Source of the DNA: Sandaracinus sp.
GTDB lineage: Bacteria; Myxococcota_A; Polyangia; Polyangiales; Houyiibacteriaceae
NCBI GenBank assembly: GCA_002699025.1
Contig: PABA01000038.1
Coordinates: 40,469 to 104,468 of the forward strand
DNA: 64,000 nucleotides
Direction of reading: 5' to 3'
The notes beneath the pieces were generated by a model, which was not told where the DNA came from, did no database searches, and saw nothing but the letters and a program-made list of their open reading frames with translations. This document shows, piece by piece, positions 32,635 through 41,342 of this stretch. The first letter of the stretch is position 1. Every line of letters begins with the position of its first letter. Made by a program: the position numbers and the translations under genes.

Positions 32635-34761
32635 GTGCTTCGGCTTGCTCGCTTTTTCGGGGTGCTCCTCCCCGCCCTCCTGCTGGCGCTCGCGCCGCTT
32701 CCGCTCGCGGCGCAGTTCGACGACGAGTTCGACTCGGAATTCGAAGAGGAATTCGAGGAAGAGCCGGAAGAGAGCGCGCCCGAAAGAGACGCAGCAGAAA
32801 CGGATTCTTCCAGCACTGATGCGGCCTCGAGCGACGACTTCGACGACGAGGGCTTCGACGACGGTGGCTTCGGCGACGGTGGCTTCGGCGACGGTGGCTT
32901 CAGCGACGGTGGCTTCAGCGACGACGGCGACGAGCCGACCGACGGCGACACCTCGGAGGGCGACGACACCTCGGGGGACGAAGACGCCGACGCCGACGCC
33001 GAGGAGAGCGAGCCCGCGGACGACATCCGCCGGCGCCCCCGCGACGACCCCGAGGACGACCGCCGCGGCCGCATGTTCAACAGCTGGTTCGGCCCCACGG
33101 GCGGCTTCCACCTCGTCGACGGCCTCACGGCGCCCCCCGGCACCTTCCGCGTGCAGCTCGGCATCGAGTTCTTCGCGAAGGACGGCTTCCACCTCCCGAA
33201 CGACTCGCACTCGCGCGTCGGCGGCACGCTCTCGCTGAGCTGGACCGTCCACGACATGGTCGAGCTCTTCGCCAGCCTCGAGAGCTACGCCAACAGCAAC
33301 AGCCGCCAGTTCCCGAACCTGCTCCTCGTCCTCGGCGACGTGCAGACGGGCCTCAAGGTCGGCAAGAAGATCACCCCCTGGCTCGGCCTCGCCGGCGACG
33401 TCCGGGCCCTGGTCCCGACCGGGAGCGCCCTCGGCCTCGCGCGCGACGGCCTGGGCGTCGGCCTCCGCATGAACGCCACCGCCGACCTCCGGGCCCTCGA
33501 GGACGCGCGCCCCTTCATCGCGCGCCTCAACCTCGGCTACCGCTTCGACCGGACCGAGCGCCTCATCGACCAGGAGGAGGACCTCCGCTACGAGCAGCTC
33601 CCGGACCCGCTCCCGCGCGAGGACGAGACGCGCCACCTCATCACGCGCGTCGAGCGCTACGCCCTCTCCATCAACCGCACCGACTTCTTCGACATCGGCG
33701 CCGGCGTGGAGATCCCCCTGGAGGTGAGCGAGGACGTCTTCCTCAGCCCGATCCTCGAGTGGCAGATGGGCATCCCCGTCAACCGGCAGGGCTACGACTG
33801 CCCCTTCGTGCCCGCCGAGCCCGGCGGCGACGAGCCCGCGCCCGGCGACGACGACTGCCTCGACCGCACGGGCGTCTCCTCCTTCCCGAGCACGCTCACG
33901 CTCGGCGCCCGCGTGCGGCCCGGGGTGGCGGGCCTCGAGACCTTCCTCGCCTTCGACGTCGGGCTCACGGGACGCAGCCGCTCGAGCGCCGTCCGCGAGC
34001 TCGCCTCGAACGAGCCGTGGCGGCTCCTGCTCGGGCTCAGCTACAGCCACGACACGCGCGGCGCCCCCCGGCCGCCGCCCATCCGTCGCGAGCGCGAGGT
34101 GGAGGTGGAGATCCCCTGGGAGGGGCCGCCGGAGGGGCGCGTGCGCGGTCGCGTCGTCGTCATCGGCACGGAAGACCCGGTGCCGGGCGCCCGCATCACC
34201 TACACGGACCGGGACGGCGCCTCGCGCCAGCTCGCCGGCGACGACGGCCACTTCGTGAGCTACCGCTTCGCGCCGGGCCCGGTGGCCATGAACGTGACGG
34301 CCGACGGCATGCACCCGGGCAGCTGCAACACGCTCATCCCCGAGGACGGCGGCGACGTCGAGATCACCTGCGCGCTCCAGCGGCAGCTGGTCGAGGTCGA
34401 GGACGAGCAGGTCGTCATCCTCGAGCAGATCCAGTTCGCCTTCGACAGCGCCGAGATCCTCCCCGAGTCGTTCCCGCTGATGCGGCAGATCGCCGAGGCC
34501 ATCCAGCAGAACCCGCAGATCCTCCGCATCGAGATCCAGGGGCATACGGACGACCAGGGCAGCTACGACTACAACGCCCGGCTCTCGCAGAACCGGGCCG
34601 AGTCCGTGCAGACCTGGCTCGTGGAGGCCGGCGTCGACGCGGGGCGGCTGAGCGCCCGCGGCTACGGCGAGTCCCGCCCGCTCGTGCGCGAGGAGACCGA
34701 GGAGGCGCGGGCCACGAACCGGCGCGTGGAGTTCCGCATCATGGAGCGCGCCTCCGAGTGA
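32635..34761 (+). CDS. OmpA-family outer-membrane protein with acidic N-terminal repeats
   Basis: 708 residues from a leaderless GTG. A signal peptide (ends LPLAA-Q) is followed by an acidic region of about 110 residues containing five GGF-x-D units coded by 15-bp repeats. Residues about 145-470 look like a beta-barrel, with alternating hydrophobic strands (FRVQLGIEFFAKDGF, SLSWTVHDMVELFASLE). A PEGA/carboxypeptidase-like domain follows (GRVVVIGTEDPVPGARITY). The last 120 residues are an OmpA domain (IQFAFDSAEILPESFPLM, IEIQGHTDDQGSYDYN, LSQNRAESVQTWLVEAGV), which binds peptidoglycan through Asp and Arg. It likely links the outer membrane to the wall. A palindrome follows the stop. Confidence 0.85.
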   Translation: MLRLARFFGVLLPALLLALAPLPLAAQFDDEFDSEFEEEFEEEPEESAPERDAAETDSSSTDAASSDDFDDEGFDDGGFGDGGFGDGGFSDGGFSDDGDEPTDGDTSEGDDTSGDEDADADAEESEPADDIRRRPRDDPEDDRRGRMFNSWFGPTGGFHLVDGLTAPPGTFRVQLGIEFFAKDGFHLPNDSHSRVGGTLSLSWTVHDMVELFASLESYANSNSRQFPNLLLVLGDVQTGLKVGKKITPWLGLAGDVRALVPTGSALGLARDGLGVGLRMNATADLRALEDARPFIARLNLGYRFDRTERLIDQEEDLRYEQLPDPLPREDETRHLITRVERYALSINRTDFFDIGAGVEIPLEVSEDVFLSPILEWQMGIPVNRQGYDCPFVPAEPGGDEPAPGDDDCLDRTGVSSFPSTLTLGARVRPGVAGLETFLAFDVGLTGRSRSSAVRELASNEPWRLLLGLSYSHDTRGAPRPPPIRREREVEVEIPWEGPPEGRVRGRVVVIGTEDPVPGARITYTDRDGASRQLAGDDGHFVSYRFAPGPVAMNVTADGMHPGSCNTLIPEDGGDVEITCALQRQLVEVEDEQVVILEQIQFAFDSAEILPESFPLMRQIAEAIQQNPQILRIEIQGHTDDQGSYDYNARLSQNRAESVQTWLVEAGVDAGRLSARGYGESRPLVREETEEARATNRRVEFRIMERASE

Positions 34762-34762
34762 G

Positions 34763-34780
34763 CGGGTGGTCGACCACCCG
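34763..34780 (+). terminator. 18-bp perfect palindrome after the OmpA-family gene
   Basis: CGGGTGGTCGACCACCCG starts one base after the TGA. As RNA it forms a 7-bp stem with a TCGA loop and could end transcription. It could also be an operator for the cytochrome-rhodanese gene about 55 bp downstream. Confidence 0.5.
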
Positions 34781-34834
34781 GGGGGTCGCCGGCTCGCCGT
34801 CGGCGCCCCGAGCCCCTACCCTCCCCCCATCGCG

Positions 34835-35956
34835 ATGAGCAGTCCCCGCCGCCCCCTCTACGTCGCCCTGGCCCTCGCCCTCCTCGCGGGTGGCGGCGCC
34901 CTGACCCTCTCGCACTGTGCGCCGCGCGGAGGCGCCCGGACCGGCGGCGACGTCGACGAGGCCGACCTCGTCGCCGGCGCGCAGCTCTATCGGACCTACT
35001 GCGGCCTCTGCCACGGCGACGAGGGCGAGGGCTACGCGGCGGACAACGCCAACGCGCTGGCGAACCAGCAGTTCCTCGCGAGCGTCACCGACGAGTTCCT
35101 CCGGGTGAACATCGCCCGCGGCCACCCGGGCACGCCCATGGCCTCCTACGCCCGCACCCACGGCGGGCCCCTCTCGAGCGAAGAGGTCGACCAGCTCGTC
35201 GCCTTCATCCGGAGCTGGCAGGAGGTCCCCCCGGCCGACCTGCCGGCGCCGGGGCCGGGCGACGCCGAGCGCGCCGAGCCGATCTACGCGGCCCAGTGCG
35301 CGAGCTGCCACGGCGACGAGGGAGAGGGCGTGACCGCCGTGAGCCTGAACCACCCGGTCTTCCTGGCGACGGCGAGCGACGCGCAGATCCGCTACGCGAT
35401 CGCGAAGGGGCGCGAGGGCACGCCCATGCCGGCCTTCGAGGAGCGGCTCACGGCGCAGCAGATCGACGACCTGACGGCCCTGCTCCGGAGCTGGGAGCCG
35501 GAGGAGGAGCTCGACGAGGACGCGGTCGCCGAGCCGGCGGCGGTGACGGCGAGCCCGGTCATCCACCCGGACGGCGAGGCGCCCGACTTCCCCGAGCTCC
35601 GCGAGGGGCGCTACGTCCCCGCGGCGGAGGTGGCGCGCGCGCTCCAGGACGGGCGCCGCATGGTGATCCTCGACGCCCGGCCGACCTCCGACTACACGCG
35701 CTTCCACGTCCCTGGGGCCGTGCCCTCGCCCTACTACGACCTCGAGCGCGTGAAGGAGCACCTGCCGCGCGACGGCACGTGGATCCTCGCCTACTGCGGT
35801 TGCCCGCACGCGGCCTCGGGCCGGGTCATGGACCACCTCCGCGCGGAGGGCTTCGAGAACACCGCGGTCATCGACGAGGGCGTCTTCCACTGGCGCGACG
35901 AGGGCTACCCCGTCGTGGTCGGCCCCGAGCCCGGCACGCTCGCCGACGCCGAGTGA
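34835..35956 (+). CDS. Dihaem cytochrome c fused to a rhodanese domain
   Basis: 373 residues. A hydrophobic N-terminus (YVALALALLAGGGALTLSHC) exports the protein and may anchor it; the lipobox is imperfect (LSHC). Two class-I cytochrome c domains follow, with CGLCHGDEGEG (about residue 55) and CASCHGDEGEG (about 155), each with a later Met ligand (GTPMASY, GTPMPAF). The C-terminal rhodanese domain (about 255-365) has VILDARP, HVPGAVPS and the active-site loop YCGCPHA with the catalytic Cys. The fusion suggests periplasmic sulfur transfer or sulfur oxidation coupled to electron flow; the substrate is unknown. Confidence 0.85.
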   Translation: MSSPRRPLYVALALALLAGGGALTLSHCAPRGGARTGGDVDEADLVAGAQLYRTYCGLCHGDEGEGYAADNANALANQQFLASVTDEFLRVNIARGHPGTPMASYARTHGGPLSSEEVDQLVAFIRSWQEVPPADLPAPGPGDAERAEPIYAAQCASCHGDEGEGVTAVSLNHPVFLATASDAQIRYAIAKGREGTPMPAFEERLTAQQIDDLTALLRSWEPEEELDEDAVAEPAAVTASPVIHPDGEAPDFPELREGRYVPAAEVARALQDGRRMVILDARPTSDYTRFHVPGAVPSPYYDLERVKEHLPRDGTWILAYCGCPHAASGRVMDHLRAEGFENTAVIDEGVFHWRDEGYPVVVGPEPGTLADAE

Positions 35957-36337
35957 GCGCGCCCGGCGGCTCGGCGCTCGGCCGGCACGATCCCGCCGGC
36001 CGGCACGGTCCCGCCGCACGGCTCGGCCGGGGCGACGCCCTCGGGTAGCTCGGAGCTCGACCGGAGCGACGCCTTCGGACGGCTCGGCGCTCGGCCGGAG
36101 CGACGCCTTCGGGCGGCTCGGGGTTCGGCCGGAGCGTCGCCCTCGGACGGCTCGGGGCTCGGCCGGCGCGACGCCCGAAGGCGGCTCGGGGTTCGACCGG
36201 AGCGTCGCCGTCGGACGGCTCGGCGCTCGGCCGGCGCGACGCCTTTGGGCGGCTCGGGGTTCGACCGAGGCGACGCGGTCAGGGCTCGGCCGGAGCGACG
36301 CCTTCGGGCGGCTCGGGGTTCGACCGGAGCGACGCGG
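35957..36337. repeat. 34-bp minisatellite downstream of the tolC-like gene
   Basis: From about 36010 to 36350 there are roughly ten degenerate copies of a 34-bp unit, for example CTCGGCGCTCGGCCGGAGCG followed by ACGCCTTCGGGCGG. Some copies are shortened to about 28-31 bp. The last copies run into the 3' end of the tolC-like gene, whose C-terminal codons are built from them. No independent gene is seen. Confidence 0.8.
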
Positions 36338-37825
36338 TCAGGGCTCGGCCGGGGCCACGCCGCCGGACGCCGCGACCTCGCAGCGCGTCAGCGCGTCCCA
36401 GCGCGCGCGGGCGTACCAGAGCTCGCTCGCCGCCGAGACCACGCTCATGGCCGCTTCGCCCACGCTCTGCTCGCGCATGTTCACGACCAGCAAGCTGGTG
36501 GCGCCCGCGTCGAAGCGCCGGCGCTCGGCCTCGGCGAGCTGGCGCGTCGTGTCCGCGAGCTCCTGCAGGATGCGGTAGCGCTCGGCGGCGGCCTCGTAGG
36601 CGCTCGCCGCGTCGCGGAGCTCGGTGAGGAGCGTGTCCTCGAGGAGACGGAGATCCTGCGTCTGGCTCGCGACCTCGGCCTCCGCCGCCTCGAGGTTGCC
36701 CCGCGCCGTCCGCAGCGCGAGCGGCATGGAGAAGACGAGCCCGGCCTCGTAGACCGTGCCCGGCAGGGAGGTGTCGCCCTCGCCGAAGTCGCGGCTCACC
36801 TGCATGCGCACGTCGAGCTGCGGGCCGCGTCGCGCCCGCGCCAGGTCGCGCGCGACGCGCTGGTACTCGAGGTAGGCGCGCGGCGCCTCGAGGCTCGGGT
36901 GGCAGCCGCGCACCTGCTCGAACGCGGCGCTCGGATCCCCCACCGGCTCGGGCGTCGGGAGCACCTCCGGCAGCCGGTCGAGCCCCGGCGGCGCCGGGTC
37001 ACCGGCCTCGTCGCGGAGGAAGAGCCCGAGCACCAGCGCGGAGGCCTCGACCTTCCGCCGCGCCGCCACCAGGTAGCGCTGCCGCGAGAGGAGCGAGCGA
37101 CGCCCCTCGAGCGCGTCGACCGGCGGGATCGCCCCCGCCTCCGCGCGGCGCTCCACCTGCGCCTGACGCTGCTGGGCGAGCTCGAGCAGCTCCTCGGAGA
37201 CGGCGTAGGCCTGCCCGGCGGCGACCCAGGACCAGTAGGCCCCGGTCGCCTTCTGCTGGAGCTCGAGCTCGGTCATCTCCCGGTACTCGCGCGCGGCGAC
37301 CCGCCGATGCTCGGCCTGCTGCCGCCCGGCCCGCCGGTAGTCGAGGGGCCCGTCGCGCCAGAGCGGCACCCGCACGCCGGCGCGGAGCTCGCCGCGGTCC
37401 AGCGTCTGATCGTCGTAGTAGGTCGGGTAGCGGCTCTCCTCGATGCCCTGGCCGACGCGGTAGCCCGCCCAGACCTCGGCGCCCCAGAGCGGCGTCGGCG
37501 CCCGGACCTCGGCGTCCACCCGGCGCAGCTCGTAGTAGCCGCCGTGGCGGAGCGCTCCGTAGACGCTGAGGTAGGGATCGAAGGCGCCACGCGCCGCGCC
37601 GAGCTGGGCCTCGGCGACGCGCTCGTTCGCGAGGGCCGCGCGCACCTTCGGGTGGTGCTCCTGCACCGACGCGATCACGCGGCCGAGGGTGATGGCGCCG
37701 TAGTTCGTGCCCGGCGCCCCCTCCGCCACCGGCGGGGCATCGAGCTCCTGGGCGGCCGCCGGCGCCGCGAGCAGCAGCGCCGGGCCGAGGAGACCCAAGG
37801 CGATTCGTGCTCCGTGACCCCGCAT
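36338..37825 (-). CDS. TolC-family outer-membrane efflux protein
   Basis: 495 residues with a signal peptide (ends PAAAQ). Two homologous halves of long amphipathic helices and short beta strands are visible (LGRVIASVQEHHPKVRAA, RAGVRVPLWRDGPLDYRRAG; EAGLVFSMPLALRTARGNLE, LADTTRQLAEAERRRFDAGA), the TolC/OEP pattern. As a trimer it would form the outer-membrane exit duct for the HlyD-ABC pair encoded upstream. Its ATG overlaps the TGA of the hlyD-like gene (TGATG). Its last codons lie at the edge of a minisatellite, so the C-terminus may vary between strains. Confidence 0.9.
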   Translation of the reverse strand: MRGHGARIALGLLGPALLLAAPAAAQELDAPPVAEGAPGTNYGAITLGRVIASVQEHHPKVRAALANERVAEAQLGAARGAFDPYLSVYGALRHGGYYELRRVDAEVRAPTPLWGAEVWAGYRVGQGIEESRYPTYYDDQTLDRGELRAGVRVPLWRDGPLDYRRAGRQQAEHRRVAAREYREMTELELQQKATGAYWSWVAAGQAYAVSEELLELAQQRQAQVERRAEAGAIPPVDALEGRRSLLSRQRYLVAARRKVEASALVLGLFLRDEAGDPAPPGLDRLPEVLPTPEPVGDPSAAFEQVRGCHPSLEAPRAYLEYQRVARDLARARRGPQLDVRMQVSRDFGEGDTSLPGTVYEAGLVFSMPLALRTARGNLEAAEAEVASQTQDLRLLEDTLLTELRDAASAYEAAAERYRILQELADTTRQLAEAERRRFDAGATSLLVVNMREQSVGEAAMSVVSAASELWYARARWDALTRCEVAASGGVAPAEP

Positions 37826-39234
37826 CAGTATCCGTCGCCGCCGTAGTCGCCGCCGCCGCCGTAGCCGCCGCCACCGTAGCCGCCGCCACCGCCGTAGCCG
37901 CCCCCGCCGCCGGAGGAGTAGCCGCCGCCGCTCGGGGCCTCGCGGTAGCGCGGCGGGAAGCCGTTGAGCTGACGCCAGATCTCGAAGCCGACCGACACCT
38001 CGTCGAGGAGCACCCAGCCCTTGGCCCGCGTGCCCTGGCGCAGGAAGCGCGCGTCCGGCCAGGGCTCCGAGCTCTCGTCGGGCACCACGACGACGCGGAA
38101 GTCCCCGCTGCCGTCGTCGGAGGGATCGACGAAGGCGACGCGTCCGGCGAAGGTGCCGACGGCGACGCTCGGCCAGCCCGCGAACTGCACGGCGGGCCAG
38201 CCCTCGAACTGGATGCGCACCTCGCGGCCGGGCGTGATGATCGCGGCGTCGTTGCCGTCGACCTTGAGCTGCACGGCACGCGTCTCCGTGAAGGGCACGA
38301 GGTTCGCGAGCGTCTGCCCGCGGGAGACCTGCATGCCGCCCTGCTGCACGAGCACGCGCTGCACGACGCCCGCCCGCGGCGCCCGGACCCGCTGCGCCTC
38401 CTGCTGGGCGACCCGGCTCTGGAGGCTGGCGAGCGACGCCTGCGTCGAGGCGACCTGCGTCTCGGCGGAGCGAAGCGACGCCCGCGCCGAGCGGAGGCTC
38501 GCCTCGGTCGAGGCGCGCACGCGCTCGAGGTAGGCCCGCTTGGTCGCCAGCTCGCTCTCCGCCGCGCGCACCTTCGCGCGCGCCGACCGGAGCGACGCCG
38601 ACGCGCTGGTCGCGCTCAGCTCGGCGAGCTCGCGCTCCCGCTGCGAGGCGAGGCCGTCCCCGGCCAGGCCGTCGATGCGGCCCTGCTGGATGTCCGCGGT
38701 GGCAGCCCGGGCCTCGGCGGCGGCCAGCATCTCCTGCTCGGCCTGGAGCTTCTCGCGCGCGACGCGCACCTCCGCCTGGGCCGCCTCGATCTGCGCCGTC
38801 TGCGACTGGCGGAGCGCGTCGAGGCGCTCCCGATAGGCGACCACCTGGTCGTCGTAGGCCTCGAGGCGCGCCTCGTAGGCCGTGCGCTGGAGCTCGAGCC
38901 GCTCGAGCCGCTGCGGGTCGTTGTCGGCGAGCTCGACGAGCAGCTCGCCCTCTTCCACGCGCTGCCCTTCGACGACGTGCCAGCGCACGATGCGCCCGGA
39001 GATGGTCGCCTCGATGGCCTGGGGGCGCTCGTCCGGGGTGAACGCGACGACCGAGCCGTCGCCGGAGACGTTCTGCCGCCAGGGCGAGACGCCCGCGAAG
39101 ATCAGGAAGCCGACGATCGCGAGGGCGAGGCGCCGGGCGACGCGCCGGGGCGCCGCCGGGACGGGGACGAGGCGCGACGCCGGCAGGAGCCGAGCGGCCT
39201 CGGGGGACGCGGTGCGGCGGAAGAGCTTCTTCAC
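37825..39234 (-). CDS. HlyD-family membrane fusion protein with Gly/Tyr-rich tail
   Basis: 469 residues from GTG 39234. One membrane helix (RRLALAIVGFLIFAGVSPW), then a split biotinyl-lipoyl domain (ATISGRIVRWHVVEGQRVEE and VRAPRAGVVQRVLVQQGGMQ) around a coiled coil of about 200 residues (QRTAYEARLEAYDDQVVAYR to RSAETQVASTQASLASLQSR), and a beta-barrel domain. The last 35 residues are GGGGYGGGG repeats, unusual for this family. It bridges the inner-membrane ABC protein and TolC. Its start overlaps the upstream ABC gene by 4 bp (GTGA). Confidence 0.9.
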   Translation of the reverse strand: MKKLFRRTASPEAARLLPASRLVPVPAAPRRVARRLALAIVGFLIFAGVSPWRQNVSGDGSVVAFTPDERPQAIEATISGRIVRWHVVEGQRVEEGELLVELADNDPQRLERLELQRTAYEARLEAYDDQVVAYRERLDALRQSQTAQIEAAQAEVRVAREKLQAEQEMLAAAEARAATADIQQGRIDGLAGDGLASQRERELAELSATSASASLRSARAKVRAAESELATKRAYLERVRASTEASLRSARASLRSAETQVASTQASLASLQSRVAQQEAQRVRAPRAGVVQRVLVQQGGMQVSRGQTLANLVPFTETRAVQLKVDGNDAAIITPGREVRIQFEGWPAVQFAGWPSVAVGTFAGRVAFVDPSDDGSGDFRVVVVPDESSEPWPDARFLRQGTRAKGWVLLDEVSVGFEIWRQLNGFPPRYREAPSGGGYSSGGGGGYGGGGGYGGGGYGGGGDYGGDGY

Positions 39235-41279
39235 GAGACGCGCTCCGGGAGGTCGACGCGGGCGTCGCAGAGGGCGGCGACGCCGGGGTCGTGGGTGACG
39301 ACGAGGAGGGTTCGGTTTCGGCCGAGCCGGGCGATGAGCTCCTCCCGATCCCCGGGCGGGAGCTGGTCGAGCACGCCGTCGAGGACCAGCAGCGCGGGGC
39401 GCGCCGTGAGGGCGCGGGCCAGCGTGAGGCGGAGCGCCCCGAGGCGGGTCATGGGCGCGCCCGAGGGCATGAGCTTGGTCTGGAGGCCCTGCGGGAGGTC
39501 ACGCACCTCCGCGGCGAGGCCGACGTCGGCGAGCGCCTCCCAGATCTCCGAGGCGGAGACGGTGCGGCCGACGGCGCGGACGTTGTCACCGACGCTGCCG
39601 GGGAGCACCTCGGGCTCGCGCACGACGGCGATGCGGTGGCGCAGGGCGGCGAGGCGCACGTCACGGAGGTCCTGCCCGTCGAGGATCACGGCCCCGCTCG
39701 AAGGCTCGCGGAGACCGAAGAGGAGGTCGACCAGCGCGTCCGCGCCGCGCCGGCACCCCTCGATGGCCACCCGCCGACCGGGCTCGATGACGAGCTCGAG
39801 GTCCTTCAGCTCGCCCCCGGCGCTGCCCAGCTCGTGCAGCTCGACGCGCGCCGCGGGCTCGGCGCAGGCCGGGTCTTCGCCGCCCTCCCGCTCGAGCGGC
39901 AGCGCGAGGAGCACGCCGAGCTTGTCCGCCGACGCGACCAGGTCGTAGGCGCTCTCGAGCTTGCCGCCGAGCTTGCTCAGCGAGGCCACCACGGCCGTCA
40001 CGATGAGCTCGGCGGCGACGAGCTGACCGATGGTGAGCTCGCGCTCGACGACCAACCAGCCGCCGAGACCGAGGAGCGCCGCGCTGACGACGACCTGCAG
40101 GGCGAGGGCGCCGATGATCTGGCGGAAGACGACGCGGAAGTGGGCCGCGCGAGCGCGGAGCCAGTCCGCGGAGAGCCGGTCGAGCCGCTCCCGCGCGAAG
40201 TCGTCGCCGCCGGCGAGCTTCAGGGCGAAGAGGTGGCGCGCCATCTCCTCGAGCCAGCCGGCCACGGCGTACTTCGCCTTGGACTCCTTGATCGTCGTGT
40301 AGGCGGCGCCCTTGCCCAGCAGGACGAAGACGAGCGCCGCGCCGAGGAGGATGGCCACGCCGAAGCCGAGCAGCACCGGGTGATAGAAGGAGAGGACGAT
40401 CAAGCCGGCGAGGGCCGTCAGCAGCGCCTCGATGCCGCCGAGCAGCAGGGCGGACATCGCCTTCTGGGCGAGGAAGACGTCGAAGAAGCGGTTGACCAGC
40501 TCGGGCCCGTGGGTCCGCTCGAACGCGCGCACGTGAACGCGCGGGAGGCGGTCGGCCAGCTCGGAGACGAGGCGGACGAAGAGGCGCCGCTGGACGATCT
40601 CCACCATCCAGGTCTGCAGCCCGCGCAACACGGCGGCGAAGACGAGGCCGCCGGCGAGGAGCAGGGTGAGGACGAGGATCGGCTGGAGCAGCGTGCCGAA
40701 GGCGACCGTGTTGACGAGGGTCTGGACGGCCAGCGGGAGCGCGAGGGAGAGGACGCCGACGCCCATCGCGTAGATGACGATGGCCCAGAGGTCCTTCCGC
40801 TCCGTCCGGATGAGCATGAGCGCCTTGCGCCAGGGCGAGGCCTTCGGCTCCAGGTCGAGCTCGAGCACCTTGCGGGCGTCGAGGGCGAGCCAGGAGTGCT
40901 CCACGCCGGCGTGCGCGAGACCCAGGCGGCGGGCGAGCCCGACCGCGTCGAGCCACTCGCGCTGGCCGTCCTCGTCCTCCACGCGGACGAAGAGCCCGGC
41001 CCGGTCCACGAGGAGGAGCGGCTGGCCGTCGACGCCGACCGTGAGGATGGGGCGGCCCTCCCCGGCGCCTTCGAGCGCGGCGGAGGGCGGAGCCTCGAAG
41101 CGCTCCAGGTGGAGACCGCCCCGACGCGCCCGCTCCGCGAGCTCGGCGAGGGGCTCTTCGCCGACGATCTCGTCGGTGGCGTCGGAGGCGAGCGGCTCGC
41201 TCGAAGGGGGCTCGCCGAGGAGCTCGTGGACCCGGCCGAGGAGACGTCCAGGGCGGAGGGTCGGTGCGGCGGCACTCAT
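39231..41279 (-). CDS. T1SS-like ABC transporter with degenerate ATPase motifs
   Basis: 682 residues from ATG 41279 (TTG 41288 also possible). The N-terminal 150 residues resemble a C39-peptidase-like domain without the catalytic Cys. Six membrane helices follow (IYAMGVGVLSLALPLAVQTL, LIVLSFYHPVLLGFGVAILL). In the nucleotide-binding domain Walker A is EGCRRGADAL instead of GxxGxGK(S/T), the Q-loop Gln is missing (VVREPEVL), the signature reads TRLGA, and Walker B ends LLVLDG with no catalytic Glu; only the H-loop (VVTHD) is normal. ATP hydrolysis seems unlikely. First gene of the ABC-HlyD-TolC operon. Confidence 0.85.
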   Translation of the reverse strand: MSAAAPTLRPGRLLGRVHELLGEPPSSEPLASDATDEIVGEEPLAELAERARRGGLHLERFEAPPSAALEGAGEGRPILTVGVDGQPLLLVDRAGLFVRVEDEDGQREWLDAVGLARRLGLAHAGVEHSWLALDARKVLELDLEPKASPWRKALMLIRTERKDLWAIVIYAMGVGVLSLALPLAVQTLVNTVAFGTLLQPILVLTLLLAGGLVFAAVLRGLQTWMVEIVQRRLFVRLVSELADRLPRVHVRAFERTHGPELVNRFFDVFLAQKAMSALLLGGIEALLTALAGLIVLSFYHPVLLGFGVAILLGAALVFVLLGKGAAYTTIKESKAKYAVAGWLEEMARHLFALKLAGGDDFARERLDRLSADWLRARAAHFRVVFRQIIGALALQVVVSAALLGLGGWLVVERELTIGQLVAAELIVTAVVASLSKLGGKLESAYDLVASADKLGVLLALPLEREGGEDPACAEPAARVELHELGSAGGELKDLELVIEPGRRVAIEGCRRGADALVDLLFGLREPSSGAVILDGQDLRDVRLAALRHRIAVVREPEVLPGSVGDNVRAVGRTVSASEIWEALADVGLAAEVRDLPQGLQTKLMPSGAPMTRLGALRLTLARALTARPALLVLDGVLDQLPPGDREELIARLGRNRTLLVVTHDPGVAALCDARVDLPERVS

Positions 41280-41288
41280 GATGGGCAA

Positions 41289-41333
41289 ATCATGATACGG
41301 GCTTGACGAATGTCAATACGCGAATCACGATTC
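41289..41333. promoter_or_regulatory. Divergent promoter with overlapping palindromes
   Basis: TTGAC-N4-GTCAA (41303-41316) gives a -35 on each strand: TTGACA toward the ABC gene (41316-41311, 16 bp from CATGAT at 41294-41289) and TTGACG toward the regulator. A second inverted repeat, GAATC-N2-GATTC, lies at 41322-41333. Both genes start within about 10-30 bp, so one bound regulator could control both. Confidence 0.55.
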
Positions 41334-41342
41334 ATGTATCCC

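Noticed and set aside
36245..37846. Plus-strand frame across the 34-bp repeat and the tolC-like gene
   Set aside because: It begins inside the minisatellite and runs antisense to a clear TolC-family gene.
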